In this document: positions 24,974-35,207 of the stretch, piece by piece | Layout of the letters: each line of letters begins with the position of its first letter | Position numbering within the stretch: the stretch's first letter is position 1 | NCBI GenBank assembly: GCA_002070505.1 | Contig: MWDJ01000009.1 | Span: forward strand, 28,984-92,983 | From: Bacteroidetes bacterium ADurb.Bin145 | GTDB taxonomy: Bacteria > Bacteroidota > Bacteroidia > Bacteroidales > VadinHA17 | DNA length: 64,000 nucleotides | Reading direction: 5' to 3' | The notes under the pieces: generated by a model | What the model saw: only the letters and a program-made list of their open reading frames with translations | Told to the model about the DNA's origin: nothing | The model's database searches: none | Position numbers and translations under genes: made by a program

Positions 24974-25465
24974 TTATTCTGATTCTGTGAATAATTCAGA
25001 GTCAGGATCTTCAGGATTGAATCCATAGTCCTCAGATAATTTCTCCATTTTTGATGCCTCAACTGCGAGTTTATCGCACAGTTCATTTTCAGGATGTCCG
25101 GCATGTCCTTTTATCCAGATTATTTTCACATTATGCTTACGATAGACATCAAGGAATCTTTTCCAGAGATCAGGATTTTTCTTTTTTTTGAAGGCTTTTG
25201 ATTCCCAAAGCAGGAGCCATCCTTTTGAAACAGCATCTGCAACATACTTTGAATCGGTATAAATTGTCACGTTACTTCCGGGCTTCTTCAGGGCTTCAAG
25301 GCCTGCTATTACAGCAAGCAACTCCATCCGGTTATTGGTAGTCAATCTGAATCCTTCAGATTTCTCAAGCCTGTGCTTCCCTGATACCAGTACGGTACCA
25401 TAACCGCCCGGCCCGGGATTACCTCTGGAAGCACCATCAGTGTAAATGATTATTTCACCTGGCAT
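24974..25465 (-). CDS. rnhA: Ribonuclease HI
   Basis: Removes RNA from RNA-DNA hybrids in replication and repair. All catalytic residues of the bacterial enzyme are readable: Asp10 in IIYTDGASRGNPGPGG, Glu48 in NNRMELL, Asp71 in YTDSKY, His124 in HAGHPENELCD and the last Asp131. The 163-residue length is close to the E. coli protein, including the basic handle region (KAFKKKKNPDLWKRF). The N-terminus overlaps the end of the marC-like gene by 11 bp, suggesting coupled translation. A short acidic C-terminal tail is added. Confidence 0.97.
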   Translation of the reverse strand: MPGEIIIYTDGASRGNPGPGGYGTVLVSGKHRLEKSEGFRLTTNNRMELLAVIAGLEALKKPGSNVTIYTDSKYVADAVSKGWLLLWESKAFKKKKNPDLWKRFLDVYRKHNVKIIWIKGHAGHPENELCDKLAVEASKMEKLSEDYGFNPEDPDSELFTESE

Positions 25466-26039
25466 AGGGCAGACTGATTCCGGTATTTGTCAGGAATAGT
25501 TTTATTGCAATTGAAAGCAGGATAACTCCGAAAGTTTTTTTAAGTATCTGAAGACCTCCCTGTCCAAGGATCTTTTCAAAAACAGAGGTAAGCCTCAAGA
25601 CCAGATATACAACCACCATATTGAGAATGAGAGCGATAAAGATATTGATAGTCTCGTATTCAGCCTTAAGTGACAGTATTGTTGTAATTGATCCGGCACC
25701 AGCTATCAGAGGAAAAGCAATCGGGAATATTGCGCCGTTGCCATGGGCATCCTGTTTGAAAAGCTCGATGCCAAGTATCATTTCCATAGCTATAAGAAAG
25801 ATGATAAATGAACCGGCGATCGCAAAGGATGATACGTCAATCCCAAAAACACCGAGCAAAGGACTGCCAATGAATAAGAACGCAAGGAAAATAAGCAGGG
25901 AGACCAGGGTGACCTTTGAAGGATGCACCACCACTCCTTTTGATTTAATATCAATGATTATGGGAATAGACCCCGGTATATCAATTATGGCAAATAATAC
26001 CATAAAAGCCCCAAGTATTTCCAGAAAGTCGATATGCAT
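25455..26039 (-). CDS. MarC-family integral membrane protein
   Basis: Inner-membrane protein of 194 residues with six predicted helices, member of the MarC/NAAT group. The N-terminus EILGAFMVLFAIIDIPGSIP corresponds to the family start (FLxLFxxxDPxGxxP) with Ile-Pro for the common Asn-Pro, and AFPLIAGAGSITTILSL is the conserved fourth segment. Physiological substrate is unknown for most members, although an amino-acid transporter has been described. It overlaps rnhA by 11 bp. Confidence 0.87.
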   Translation of the reverse strand: MHIDFLEILGAFMVLFAIIDIPGSIPIIIDIKSKGVVVHPSKVTLVSLLIFLAFLFIGSPLLGVFGIDVSSFAIAGSFIIFLIAMEMILGIELFKQDAHGNGAIFPIAFPLIAGAGSITTILSLKAEYETINIFIALILNMVVVYLVLRLTSVFEKILGQGGLQILKKTFGVILLSIAIKLFLTNTGISLPYAR

Positions 26040-26055
26040 ATTCAGGAATTTCCTG

Positions 26056-26063
26056 CAAAGATA
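26056..26063 (-). promoter_or_regulatory. Promoter -7 element before the marC-like gene
   Basis: TATCTTTG (26063-26056) on the minus strand matches the consensus exactly. No TTTG is found at the proper -33 position. CAGGAA-T-TTCCTG (26043-26055) is a small palindrome between this element and the start codon. Confidence 0.45.
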
Positions 26064-26067
26064 AACA

Positions 26068-28215
26068 TTACTCCCGTATTGTCATTTCATCAACAAGATG
26101 TCCGGCTCCCGAATAGATATCCATTATCCAGAGAACGTATCTTATATCAACGGCAATTGTTCTTTGGAGCAACGGCTCGTAAGCCACATCACCACTCATT
26201 GCTTCCCAGTTCCCGTCAAAAGCCAGACCAATAAGTTCGCCTTTGCTGTTCAGCACAGGACTGCCTGAGTTACCTCCTGTAATATCATTTGTTGTCAGGA
26301 AACAGACCGGCATATAACCTTTGGAAGAGGCGTATCGTCCGAACTGCTTTTTATTTGCCAGCTCGATGAACCTTTGCGGGAGGTCAAATTCATAATCACC
26401 AGGCTTATATTTAGCCAGGACACCATCGGTTGTCGTATAATATTTATATGTAACAGCATCACGCGGGTCATAATCCTGTATAGTGCCATAAGACATTCTC
26501 ATTGTTGAATTTGCGTCGGGGTAGAATGTCTTACCGGGATCCATTTCCATGAGGGCTGCTATCCATAGCCTTCTGCCTTTTGTCAGATCTTCATCGAATC
26601 TGCTCACCTCTGTTGATACATAATCTATAACCTTGTTGAATGATTCGGCAACAAGGGCTACCGGATCATTCTCAAGAATCTTAGCCGAAGGTTTATTAAG
26701 GAATGCTGTCAGTTTTGATTCATTAGTGAATATCGATCTGTCAAACATATCATCAACAAACTTATCTATGTCACCTCCAAACTTCCTGTCGACAATTTTA
26801 CTGAAAAAGTCAGGTTGAAATTTTTCAGGAACATCAGCCCTGTAAAGCCTGAGCATTGCTTTTGTTGATTTTCTGTCGGTAGCTGCGCTGTAGTTTTTGT
26901 ATATCTCACCAAGATTTTCTTTAGTCCGTCTGACTGTTTCAGCAATATGCTGTTTATCACCCGATCTTAGCACAGAAAGTAACAAAGAACCATAGGGGTT
27001 GAATCCAAGTAATTCAAAACCCTGCATGCATTCACTGAGATATTGCTGAGCGTTCAGATAAGGAGCCCTGCCCTGTATTGAAGACCTGATGAGGTTAAGC
27101 GCTTCCCCATACCTTGCCTGCCTGTCAGGATCAGCTTTGATCCATGAACTGAAGCGGGTTTCAATAGATTCCTTCTTTTCCAGGACATTGTTTTTTTCAA
27201 GCTGCATATTCTGTCCTATTGAGTATTTCCAATAGTTGGACGAGTAAGAATAACTGGCAGCATACTGGATGTCTATTTTATGATCAGCCTTCATATCCGC
27301 CATCCATATCTCCTGTTTTATTCCTCTTATCTTTATCCGGTTCGGATTTGTAATTGCCAATAGTTCATTTACTTCATAAGATGTGTAATATCTCTGTGTC
27401 CTTCCGGGGTATCCGAAAACCATTGTGAAGTCTCCTTTGTTGAGGTCTTTGAGAGAAACAGGAAGCCAGTATTTTGGTTTAAGAGGGATATTGCCCGAAG
27501 AGTAGGATGCAGGTCTGCCATCAGGTCCGGAATAGACCCGGAAAACACTGAAGTCGCCGGTATGACGGGGCCATTCCCAGTTATCGGTATCATCTCCGAA
27601 TTTGCCTATTGAAGAAGGGGGTGCACCAACTAGCCTCACATCGGTATATCTTTCATAAACAAGAAGATAATAATAATTCCCACCGAAAAAGGAAGTGACA
27701 GATGTCCTGTAATTGTTTCCGTTTGAAGCCTGTTTTTCAATTGTTCTTCTTGCGTCGTTTATTGCCGATGATCTTTCAGACTCACTCATTCCCGGTTTCA
27801 CATTTTCCATGACCTTTGAAGTGACATCTTCTATTTTCAAAAGGAAGTTTGCATACATACCGCTACATGGGAGCTCGTGTTCTTTAGTCATTGCCCAGAA
27901 CCCATCGGTGAGATAGTCGTGATCAACAGTACTATGTGACTGGATAGCATCGTATCCGCAATGATGGTTGGTAAGCATCAATCCCTGGGATGATACTATT
28001 TCTCCCGTGCATCCGGGTATTGAAACGATTGCATCCTTGATGCTTGCTTTATTGAGGCTGTAAATATCTTCCGCTGACAGTCTCAATCCCATTTCTGTCA
28101 TCTGCCCGATGTTAAGCTTCTCGATAAGGGGAAGAATCCACATTCCTTCATCAGCCCTGGCAGTGAAGCTGAAGACAGACATAAGAAGTATTACGGCAGC
28201 AAATATTTTTTTCAT
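26068..28215 (-). CDS. S46-family dipeptidyl peptidase (DPP7-like)
   Basis: Exported serine exopeptidase that removes dipeptides from peptide N-termini in the periplasm, feeding amino-acid uptake. The signal peptide (residues 1-21) ends FTARA. The catalytic His is in TNHHCGYDAI (His84-His85 region), the Asp most likely in WPRHTGDFSVF, and the Ser is Ser650 in GGNSGSPV. After it comes GLAFDGNWEAMSGD: a Gly at the position where aspartate/glutamate-specific DPP11 has Arg, which points to DPP7-like preference for hydrophobic residues. The 715-residue length is standard. It leads a minus-strand run with the marC-like gene and rnhA. Confidence 0.95.
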   Translation of the reverse strand: MKKIFAAVILLMSVFSFTARADEGMWILPLIEKLNIGQMTEMGLRLSAEDIYSLNKASIKDAIVSIPGCTGEIVSSQGLMLTNHHCGYDAIQSHSTVDHDYLTDGFWAMTKEHELPCSGMYANFLLKIEDVTSKVMENVKPGMSESERSSAINDARRTIEKQASNGNNYRTSVTSFFGGNYYYLLVYERYTDVRLVGAPPSSIGKFGDDTDNWEWPRHTGDFSVFRVYSGPDGRPASYSSGNIPLKPKYWLPVSLKDLNKGDFTMVFGYPGRTQRYYTSYEVNELLAITNPNRIKIRGIKQEIWMADMKADHKIDIQYAASYSYSSNYWKYSIGQNMQLEKNNVLEKKESIETRFSSWIKADPDRQARYGEALNLIRSSIQGRAPYLNAQQYLSECMQGFELLGFNPYGSLLLSVLRSGDKQHIAETVRRTKENLGEIYKNYSAATDRKSTKAMLRLYRADVPEKFQPDFFSKIVDRKFGGDIDKFVDDMFDRSIFTNESKLTAFLNKPSAKILENDPVALVAESFNKVIDYVSTEVSRFDEDLTKGRRLWIAALMEMDPGKTFYPDANSTMRMSYGTIQDYDPRDAVTYKYYTTTDGVLAKYKPGDYEFDLPQRFIELANKKQFGRYASSKGYMPVCFLTTNDITGGNSGSPVLNSKGELIGLAFDGNWEAMSGDVAYEPLLQRTIAVDIRYVLWIMDIYSGAGHLVDEMTIRE

Positions 28216-28248
28216 TCAGAATATTTTAAGTAATTAATAACCGGGCTG

Positions 28249-28256
28249 CAAATATA
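28249..28256 (-). promoter_or_regulatory. Promoter -7 element of the S46 peptidase gene
   Basis: TATATTTG (28256-28249) on the minus strand fits TAnnTTTG; it lies 33 bp before the ATG. The -33 element is not clear. Confidence 0.45.
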
Positions 28257-28310
28257 GTTTTTTTGGATGTAATAAACTGTGCTAAAAATCGTTCTTAATG
28301 TTTTTTAACC

Positions 28311-28910
28311 TCAAAGCTGAAGTGTCAACTGAGTATCTGTCAGTGTAAAAGATCTCCGGTGATAGGGTGATATCCCATATTTTAGAATTGCCTGCCTGTG
28401 ATATAGTGTTGCATAGCCTTTATTCTCATTCCATCCGTATTGGGGATATTCGTTATGCAGATTTATCATGAATTCATCACGAAAGACTTTTGCCAGGACT
28501 GAAGCAGCAGCTATCGAAAAGAACAGACTGTCACCTTTCACTATTGTCTTATGTTTCAGGTCTTTATATGGGAAAAAGGTGTTCCCGTCAATAAGAAGGA
28601 ACTGAGGTTTTTTCTTCAACCCTTCAATAGCCATATGCATCGCCTTGATCGATGCCCTCAGTATATTTAATTCATCAATCTCAATATTGCCGACGAACGC
28701 CACATTCCATGCAATTGCACTTTCAATGATCTCATCCTTAAGGATATCTCTCTGTTTTGGAGTCAGTTTTTTTGAATCATTCAGAACATCATGCCTGAAC
28801 CTTTTCGGAAGTATTACAGCTGCTGCAGTAACTGGTCCGGCAAGGCATCCCCTCCCGGCTTCGTCGCAGCCGGCCTCAATGAGATTATGGAACATGTATG
28901 GTTTTAACAT
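28311..28910 (-). CDS. rnhB: Ribonuclease HII
   Basis: Cuts RNA-DNA junctions, including single ribonucleotides misincorporated in DNA. The N-terminal GCDEAGRGCLAGP holds the first two catalytic acids (Asp16, Glu17). FLLIDGN supplies the third (Asp108), and ASVLAKVFRDEFM follows with the conserved Lys and Asp. The 199-residue length is normal. It is divergent from prfB, and their promoters overlap in the 63-bp gap. Confidence 0.96.
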   Translation of the reverse strand: MLKPYMFHNLIEAGCDEAGRGCLAGPVTAAAVILPKRFRHDVLNDSKKLTPKQRDILKDEIIESAIAWNVAFVGNIEIDELNILRASIKAMHMAIEGLKKKPQFLLIDGNTFFPYKDLKHKTIVKGDSLFFSIAAASVLAKVFRDEFMINLHNEYPQYGWNENKGYATLYHRQAILKYGISPYHRRSFTLTDTQLTLQL

Positions 28911-28933
28911 TTCAGTAATGATAACTGATATTT

Positions 28934-28964
28934 TAAAGATAAATAATTGAGTAAATTTGCCAAA
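28934..28964 (-). promoter_or_regulatory. Promoter of rnhB
   Basis: TTTG (28964-28961), 19 bp, then TATCTTTA (28941-28934) on the minus strand, one mismatch from consensus. It overlaps the prfB promoter region on the other strand. Confidence 0.55.
28952..28959 (+). promoter_or_regulatory. Promoter -7 element of prfB
   Basis: TAAATTTG (28952-28959) lies 14 bp before the prfB ATG, so the leader would be very short. The -33 element is not evident. Confidence 0.4.
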
Positions 28965-28973
28965 ATTTCATTT

Positions 28974-30063
28974 ATGATAACTGTTGAACAGATAAAAGAA
29001 CTTGCCGGGCGCCGGGATGCGTTAAGGAGGTATCTTTGACATCGAAGGCAAATTAAACCTCATTAAAGAAAAGGAACTGGAATCCCAGAAGCCTGATTTC
29101 TGGAATGATCCCAAAACTGCAGAAGACCTTCTTAAAAGCATTTCATTACTAAAGATCTGGACAAACGGATTCGACAAAGTAAATACAGCCACTGACGATC
29201 TTCTTGTTATAAACGATTTCTACCGGGAAGGGGAAGCTACAGAAGAGGAGCTTCAAAACCAATATAATACTTGTCTGTCTCTGATCGAGGATCTCGAGGT
29301 TCGCAATATGCTGAGAAAAGAAGAGGACCAGCTGGGGGCTATTCTGAAAATCAATTCGGGAGCAGGAGGGACCGAGAGCAATGATTGGGCAGCAATGCTT
29401 ATGAGAATGTATCTCCGATGGGCAGAAAGGAACAATTACAAGACCCGGGAGCTTGATTTTCAGCCGGGTGATGAAGTAGGTGTCAAATCAGTGACAATAG
29501 AGGTTGACGGCGAACAGGCATATGGCTATCTGAAGAGCGAGAACGGTGTACACAGACTTGTAAGGATATCACCCTTTAACGCCCAGGGAAAACGCCAGAC
29601 GACATTTGCCTCAGTATTTGTATCTCCACTTGTCGACAATAATATTGAGATCCAGGTCAATCCTGCCGATATTACCTGGGAAACATACAGATCGAGCGGG
29701 GCAGGAGGTCAGAATGTAAATAAGGTCGAGACTGCAGTACGGTTAAGACATCATCCTTCAGGAATAGTGATCGAAAATCAGGAAACAAGATCGCAGCTAA
29801 ATAATAAGGAGAACGCTATGAGGATCCTTAAATCCCAGCTTTATGAGATTGAGCTCAGAAAAAGGATGGAGGAACAGGCGAAGATCGAAGGTGAGAAAAA
29901 GAAAATTGAGTGGGGATCACAGATAAGATCATATACAATTCATCCTTACAAACTTGTTAAGGACCTGCGAACCGGTTATGAGCGCGGAAATGTACAGGCG
30001 GTACTTGACGGTGACCTGAATGATTTCATAAAAGCCTACCTTATGGAATTCGCCGGGAAGTAA
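28974..30063 (+). CDS. prfB: Peptide chain release factor 2, with programmed +1 frameshift
   Basis: RF2 ends translation at UGA and UAA. The reading frame opens at ATG 28974 and meets TGA at 29037-29039 after codon 21. A +1 shift at CTT T (29034-29037) continues with GAC and runs to 30063, giving about 362 residues. The slip site AGG AGG TAT CTT TGA C carries the internal Shine-Dalgarno-like AGGAGG three bases before CTT, as in the classical prfB autoregulatory site. SPF (in RISPFNAQG) reads the stop codon, and GAGGQNVNKVE holds the peptide-releasing GGQ. The coding sequence is join(28974..29036,29038..30063). It is divergent from rnhB. Confidence 0.96.
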
Positions 30064-30146
30064 GTTTTTTTTGCTTTGAACGTACACCAGGAACCGGATT
30101 CCGTCAATCAAAATATTAGTATCTTGTAACTGAATTCATTTACCTT

Positions 30147-33100
30147 ATGGCCGCAAAAGAAAAACTTTTTGACCAGTTTCCTCCGGTATCTTCAGAAGAA
30201 TGGATGAAAAAGATCATAGCCGATCTGAAAGGTGCCGACTTTGCGGAAAAATTAATATGGCGGACAAACGAGGGACTCGATATTATGCCCTTTTACAGGA
30301 AGGAAGATCTGAAGGATCTGAAATACCTCGATTCAGCGCACGGAGAATTTCCATTTCTGAGAGGTAAAAAGCCTGATAATAAATGGCATATAAGGCAGGA
30401 TCTAAAAGTCACTGATTATAAAGAAGCAAACAAAAAAGCAATTGATCTCCTTCAGAAGGGAATCGATTCCCTGGGATTCATTATCGATCCTGAATCGGTC
30501 ACCGGAAAAAACATAGATCATCTTTTAAAGGGCATAAACCTTGAAGCGACAGAGATAAATTTCTTTCCCGGCGGCAAAGCAAAAGAAATAGTAGAATATT
30601 TTACCGATCATATAAAAAGAAAGGGCGCTGATGCCGGGAAGATCCATGGGGCAATTGAGACAGATCCCCTGGGAAGGCTGATGGTAAATGGCACTTTATG
30701 CATACCTGTAAGTCAGGGTCTTGATTATCTGGCCGCAGTAGCAGGATTAACAGCACCATTCCCCCGGTTCAGGGCTATTCATATAAACGCTTCAGTTTTC
30801 CGGAACGCCGGTTCAGGTATTGTTACAGAACTGGCATTTGCTGTCTCAATGGGAATGGAATATATTGTCCGCCTGGTCGGGAGGAATGTCAGTCCCGAGA
30901 CAGCTGCATCAAAAATTCGTTTCTCGATGGGTATCGGATCAGACTATTTTCCTGAAATAGCAAAACTGAGAGCGGCCCGTTTATTATGGTCGGCAGTGTT
31001 AAGAGGTTTCATGCCGGGATCAACGGATGTTCCGGCTATGGAAATACATTGTGTGACGGGCCGGTGGAACAAGCGGATTGATAATCCGAACCAGAACATA
31101 ATAAGGACTCAGACAGAGGCGATGGCAGCCATCCTGGGAGGCACTGATTCACTTACGGTTGAACCTTTCGACATTGTTGTAAGAGAACCTGATATTTTCT
31201 CGGAACGGATAGCCCGTAACCAGCAGCTCATTCTGAAGGAGGAAGCATTATTCGGAGCAGTTGCTGATCCTTCTGCAGGTTCATATTATGTAGAGAAACT
31301 CACACAGCTCATTGCTGAAAAAAGCTGGGAATTATTCCTTGAAATTGAGGCAAAAGGGGGTTATCTCAAGGCTCTGAAAGAAGGATTGATACAGGATAAA
31401 ATAACTGAATCTGCTCTGAAACAGGAAAATAGCCTGAAGAAACCAGTCTCTTTTCCGAGGATCAGTCAGACTGATATAAACAATGACAGAGGATGGCAGG
31501 AACCAGTGTGGCGTCCGGAATTTAAACCTGATAACCTCAAAATTCCGGCATATCCGAAGAACCATACCAGCTTAAGCAAGGAAATAAAAAACATTGAGAA
31601 GGCATATCTGTCTAATGAAGGGATCCCTGTTAAAAAGGTCTATTTTAAGGATGACCTGAAGGATTGTGAGCATCTTGATTATGCTGCCGGGATACCTCCT
31701 TTTTTACGCGGCCCTTATTCAGGTATGTATGTGTTACAGCCGTGGACCATTCGTCAGTATGCAGGTTTTTCAACAGCTGAGGATTCCAATGCCTTTTACC
31801 GACGTAACCTTGCCGCCGGGCAGAAAGGCCTTTCGGTTGCCTTTGACCTGCCAACACACAGGGGATATGACTCTGATCATGAGAGGGTCAAAGGCGATGT
31901 CGGAAAGGCTGGTGTAGCGGTTGATTCAGTTCTTGATATGAAGATACTCTTCGATCAGATCCCCCTGGATAAGATATCAGTGTCAATGACAATGAACGGG
32001 GCCGTGTTACCGGTCATGGCATTCTATATTGTTACTGCGCTGGAGCAGGGAGCAAAGCCTGAAAATCTTTCAGGGACCATCCAGAATGATATCCTCAAAG
32101 AGTTTATGGTCAGGAATACATATATTTATCCGCCTGAATTCTCGATGAGGATAACTGCTGATATAATGGTTTATACATCAACAAGAATGCCTAAATTCAA
32201 TCCCATAAGTGTATCGGGATATCATATGCAGGAGGCCGGTGCATCATGCGACCTTGAGCTTGCATATACTCTTGCCGACGGACTTGAGTATCTCAGGGCA
32301 GGCTTGAAAGCGGGATTGGATATTGATCTTTTTGCTCCGAGAATTTCGTTTTTCTTCGCCACCGGCATGAACCATTTCATGGAGATCGCAAAGCTGAGGG
32401 CAGGACGTTTATTATGGGCTAAAATAGTAAAAGGGTTCAACCCTGAGAACCCGAAGTCAATGGCATTGAGGACTCATTGCCAGACATCGGGCTGGAGCCT
32501 TACGGAGCAGGATCCTTTTAATAATATAGGGAGGACCTGCATTGAAGCTATGGCATCTGTCATGGGCCACACTCAGAGCCTTCACACAAATGCACTCGAT
32601 GAAGCAATTGCCCTACCCACAGATTTTTCTGCTGCCCTGGCAAGGGATACACAGATTTATATCCAGAAAGAGACAAATGTTTGCAAGGCAATAGATCCTT
32701 GGGCCGGTTCATACTATGTTGAATCACTTACCCACGAGCTTGCTCACAAAGCCTGGGGGCATATAGTTGAAATAGAGAGACTTGGAGGGATGGCGAGAGC
32801 CATTGAATCCGGTCTTCCGAAGATGAGGATCGAGGAAGCTGCCGCAAAAACCCAGGCAAAGATCGATTCAGGTCAGCAGGTTATTGTAGGAACAAACAGG
32901 TACAGGCTTGAAAAAGAGGATCCCGTTGATTTCCTGGAAGTGGATAATACAATTGTGAGGGATTCACAGATCAAAAGGCTTAAAAAACTACGGTCTGAAA
33001 GAAACGAAAATGAGTGCCGTGCTGCTTTGGACGCTATCTCAGAATGTGCAGGAACCGGGAAGGGTAATCTTCTTGAGCTTGCTGTTCATGCTGCTTCCAA

Positions 33101-33689
33101 AGGAGCAAGTCTTGGTGAAATTTCTTATGCATGTGAAAAAATAGTCGGGAGGTATAAATCAGTGGTACGAACTACATCAGGCGTTTATTCCGCAGAATAC
33201 GGATCCGACAAGGATCTGGAAAAGGCCAGGGGACTGGTAACAAAGTTTGCCGGCAGAGAGGGCCGGCAACCCAGGATAATGATAGCAAAGATCGGCCAGG
33301 ACGGCCATGACAGAGGTGCCAAGGTTGTGTCAACCGGGTATGCCGATATCGGATTTGATGTCGATATAGGACCTCTTTTTCAAACTCCGGAGGAAGCAGC
33401 AAAACAAGCTATTGAGAATGATGTCCATGTACTTGGGATATCAAGCCTTGCAGCTGCCCATAAAATCCTTATACCGGAAGTGATCAGGGAGCTTAAGCAC
33501 CTCGGGAGAGAAGACATACTCGTGATCGCCGGAGGTGTAATACCACACAGAGACTACAAATTCCTGTATGATGAAGGAGTTGCTGCAATCTTCGGGCCAG
33601 GAACATCAGTCTCTAAAGCTGCAATACAGATCATGGAAATATTACTTCATGATCCTGGTTTACATTCAGATCATTATAAGAAGAAATGA
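30147..33689 (+). CDS. Methylmalonyl-CoA mutase, small and large subunits fused in one chain
   Basis: Adenosylcobalamin enzyme that interconverts succinyl-CoA and methylmalonyl-CoA for propionate metabolism. Residues 1-470 match the small subunit barrel (Mut[31 protein letters not shown]), lacking the C-terminal B12-like domain of normal MutA. Residues 480-1180 match the complete catalytic large subunit (MutB): [39 protein letters not shown], then the cobalamin domain with DGHDRG, whose His1054 is the cobalt ligand. Bacteroidetes usually encode mutA and mutB separately. It is not an IcmF-type fusion, because no GTPase domain is present. The next gene starts 21 bp later. Confidence 0.92.
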   Translation: MAAKEKLFDQFPPVSSEEWMKKIIADLKGADFAEKLIWRTNEGLDIMPFYRKEDLKDLKYLDSAHGEFPFLRGKKPDNKWHIRQDLKVTDYKEANKKAIDLLQKGIDSLGFIIDPESVTGKNIDHLLKGINLEATEINFFPGGKAKEIVEYFTDHIKRKGADAGKIHGAIETDPLGRLMVNGTLCIPVSQGLDYLAAVAGLTAPFPRFRAIHINASVFRNAGSGIVTELAFAVSMGMEYIVRLVGRNVSPETAASKIRFSMGIGSDYFPEIAKLRAARLLWSAVLRGFMPGSTDVPAMEIHCVTGRWNKRIDNPNQNIIRTQTEAMAAILGGTDSLTVEPFDIVVREPDIFSERIARNQQLILKEEALFGAVADPSAGSYYVEKLTQLIAEKSWELFLEIEAKGGYLKALKEGLIQDKITESALKQENSLKKPVSFPRISQTDINNDRGWQEPVWRPEFKPDNLKIPAYPKNHTSLSKEIKNIEKAYLSNEGIPVKKVYFKDDLKDCEHLDYAAGIPPFLRGPYSGMYVLQPWTIRQYAGFSTAEDSNAFYRRNLAAGQKGLSVAFDLPTHRGYDSDHERVKGDVGKAGVAVDSVLDMKILFDQIPLDKISVSMTMNGAVLPVMAFYIVTALEQGAKPENLSGTIQNDILKEFMVRNTYIYPPEFSMRITADIMVYTSTRMPKFNPISVSGYHMQEAGASCDLELAYTLADGLEYLRAGLKAGLDIDLFAPRISFFFATGMNHFMEIAKLRAGRLLWAKIVKGFNPENPKSMALRTHCQTSGWSLTEQDPFNNIGRTCIEAMASVMGHTQSLHTNALDEAIALPTDFSAALARDTQIYIQKETNVCKAIDPWAGSYYVESLTHELAHKAWGHIVEIERLGGMARAIESGLPKMRIEEAAAKTQAKIDSGQQVIVGTNRYRLEKEDPVDFLEVDNTIVRDSQIKRLKKLRSERNENECRAALDAISECAGTGKGNLLELAVHAASKGASLGEISYACEKIVGRYKSVVRTTSGVYSAEYGSDKDLEKARGLVTKFAGREGRQPRIMIAKIGQDGHDRGAKVVSTGYADIGFDVDIGPLFQTPEEAAKQAIENDVHVLGISSLAAAHKILIPEVIRELKHLGREDILVIAGGVIPHRDYKFLYDEGVAAIFGPGTSVSKAAIQIMEILLHDPGLHSDHYKKK

Positions 33690-33710
33690 TAATTTACATA
33701 TTGCCTTGAG

Positions 33711-34265
33711 ATGAATAAGTTAACCCTTATACTGGTAATTACCTTCCTCGCACTGGCTTGCAGGACAAAGCAGCCTCTTATTCATTCCAGTACATCAGGA
33801 ACTGTTATTGAAGACCATGCTTCACCGACAAATTTCTCTGATCAGATGACATGGGTACTGGGATATTTCACCCCTGAAAGGATCAAAAGAGCACCTCACA
33901 GCGAGTGGTATTTTAAAGGATATGACACATATACGCCTGATCAGGTTACTGTTAATAAATTAACAGATATCGGTACCGAGAATATTACAATAAAAATCGT
34001 GTTGGGAACCTGGTGCCCTGACAGCAGAAGGGAAGTACCCCGCTTTATTAAAATAATCGATATGTGGAAGTTCCCTCCGGACCGGGTTACATATATTGGT
34101 GTCGATGATTCAAAACTCTCACCGGTTGCAGAATACCCTGGTCTGGATATTCAAAGGGTGCCTACATTTATTATATATAAAAATAATGTTGAAGCCGGAC
34201 GCATCATTGAAAATCCGCTAACGTCTTTAGAACAGGATATTCTAAATATCCTTACAAAGGAATGA
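33711..34265 (+). CDS. Thioredoxin-fold lipoprotein with CPDS active site
   Basis: Predicted lipoprotein of 184 residues: the lipobox is LALAC with Cys17 as the lipidated residue. The thioredoxin fold follows, with TWCPDSRREVPRF (Cys102) in place of CxxC; the second cysteine is Ser105. RVPTFIIYKNN contains the cis-proline loop. A single-cysteine site suits a redox sensor, a thiol-trapping protein or a peroxiredoxin-like activity rather than disulfide exchange. It begins 21 bp after the mutase gene but has no evident functional link to it. Confidence 0.82.
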   Translation: MNKLTLILVITFLALACRTKQPLIHSSTSGTVIEDHASPTNFSDQMTWVLGYFTPERIKRAPHSEWYFKGYDTYTPDQVTVNKLTDIGTENITIKIVLGTWCPDSRREVPRFIKIIDMWKFPPDRVTYIGVDDSKLSPVAEYPGLDIQRVPTFIIYKNNVEAGRIIENPLTSLEQDILNILTKE

Positions 34266-34287
34266 ATAACAATATAATATTACAATT

Positions 34288-34770
34288 ATGGAAGAGGAAA
34301 AGAAAAATTCGGGACAAACACTGGGGATAGCTGCTCTGATCACTGCAATAATCACATTCGTTATTGCTGTTATTCCCTGTGTTGGATTAATTGCAATTAT
34401 CCCCGGTATCATTGCTATCGTTCTGGCTTCTGTGGGATTATCCCAGGCTTCCAGATCTGATTCTCCCCGGGGAGTACTTATTGCCGGCCTGGTAATAGGT
34501 ATAGTGGCATCGGTTATTTCGCTGTCACAGTATCTCATCGCCGGTAAAATTGCCGATAAATGGCCCAGGAATATTGAGAAGCTGGTTGAAGAAGTTCAGG
34601 GTAACGTAGTCAAAGAACTGGAAGATGCCAGTGTTTCAATCAAGGTCCAAAACGGCGATGATAAGGTTGAAATAAATGTTGACAAGGGCAAGAAGGATAA
34701 AGAACAGACCCTTGAGGAACTTGAACAAGGAACAACATTACCTGATGATACGGTTACAGGAACAAAGTGA
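34288..34770 (+). CDS. Small membrane protein, DUF4190-like
   Basis: Protein of 160 residues with two or three hydrophobic segments: GIAALITAIITFVIAV and LIAIIPGIIAIVLASVGL, then LIAGLVIGIVASVISL, with a Pro/Gly-rich turn like those of DUF4190 proteins. The remaining 75 residues are hydrophilic, Lys/Asp/Glu-rich and likely cytoplasmic. Nothing shows a catalytic role. It starts 22 bp after the thioredoxin-like gene and ends 13 bp before the DUF2752 gene, so the three are probably one transcript. Confidence 0.65.
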   Translation: MEEEKKNSGQTLGIAALITAIITFVIAVIPCVGLIAIIPGIIAIVLASVGLSQASRSDSPRGVLIAGLVIGIVASVISLSQYLIAGKIADKWPRNIEKLVEEVQGNVVKELEDASVSIKVQNGDDKVEINVDKGKKDKEQTLEELEQGTTLPDDTVTGTK

Positions 34771-34783
34771 CAGAAGTGCCGGG

Positions 34784-35197
34784 ATGCTGATCAGGATAAA
34801 AAATGATCCCTACCTGACAGTCAATATTGTTCTCGCAGGGATTGTATTAATAATTCTCGTGTATTTTCTTGTGTTCTCCCCTGACAGAAATAATTATCCG
34901 GTTGTATGTATACATGAGAAGATCACGGGAAAACCCTGTCCTTCATGCGGTCTTTCCCACAGCCTGTCGCTTATCATGAGAGGCAGGATTGATGAAGCCA
35001 ATAAATGGAACGAGAACGGACTGGCAGTTTTTATCTTCTTTATATCACAGCTTTTCCTTCGTGTCTTTTTCTCACGTTATTATTTTAATTATCCTGACCT
35101 GCGTAAACAGTTGGTAATTACCGATATTATTGGTTCTTCACTGATATTCCTGCTAACATTCATGCCTTTTATTATCAATACCTTCAGGTGGCTTTGA
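34784..35197 (+). CDS. DUF2752 membrane protein
   Basis: Membrane protein of 137 residues from the ATG at 34784; a longer frame to 34676 would overlap the previous gene heavily and adds a non-membrane N-terminus, so it is rejected. The hallmark of the family is CPSCGLSHSLSLIMRG, a CPxCG-containing loop between helices, followed by two or three hydrophobic segments and a cluster of aromatic residues. Function is unknown. Confidence 0.78.
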   Translation: MLIRIKNDPYLTVNIVLAGIVLIILVYFLVFSPDRNNYPVVCIHEKITGKPCPSCGLSHSLSLIMRGRIDEANKWNENGLAVFIFFISQLFLRVFFSRYYFNYPDLRKQLVITDIIGSSLIFLLTFMPFIINTFRWL

Positions 35198-35207
35198 ATT
35201 AAAAAAG

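Noticed and set aside
29308-30063. prfB as a 251-codon gene starting at 29308
   Set aside because: The frame continues upstream without stop to the frameshift site at 29037, and the first 21 codons lie in the other frame.
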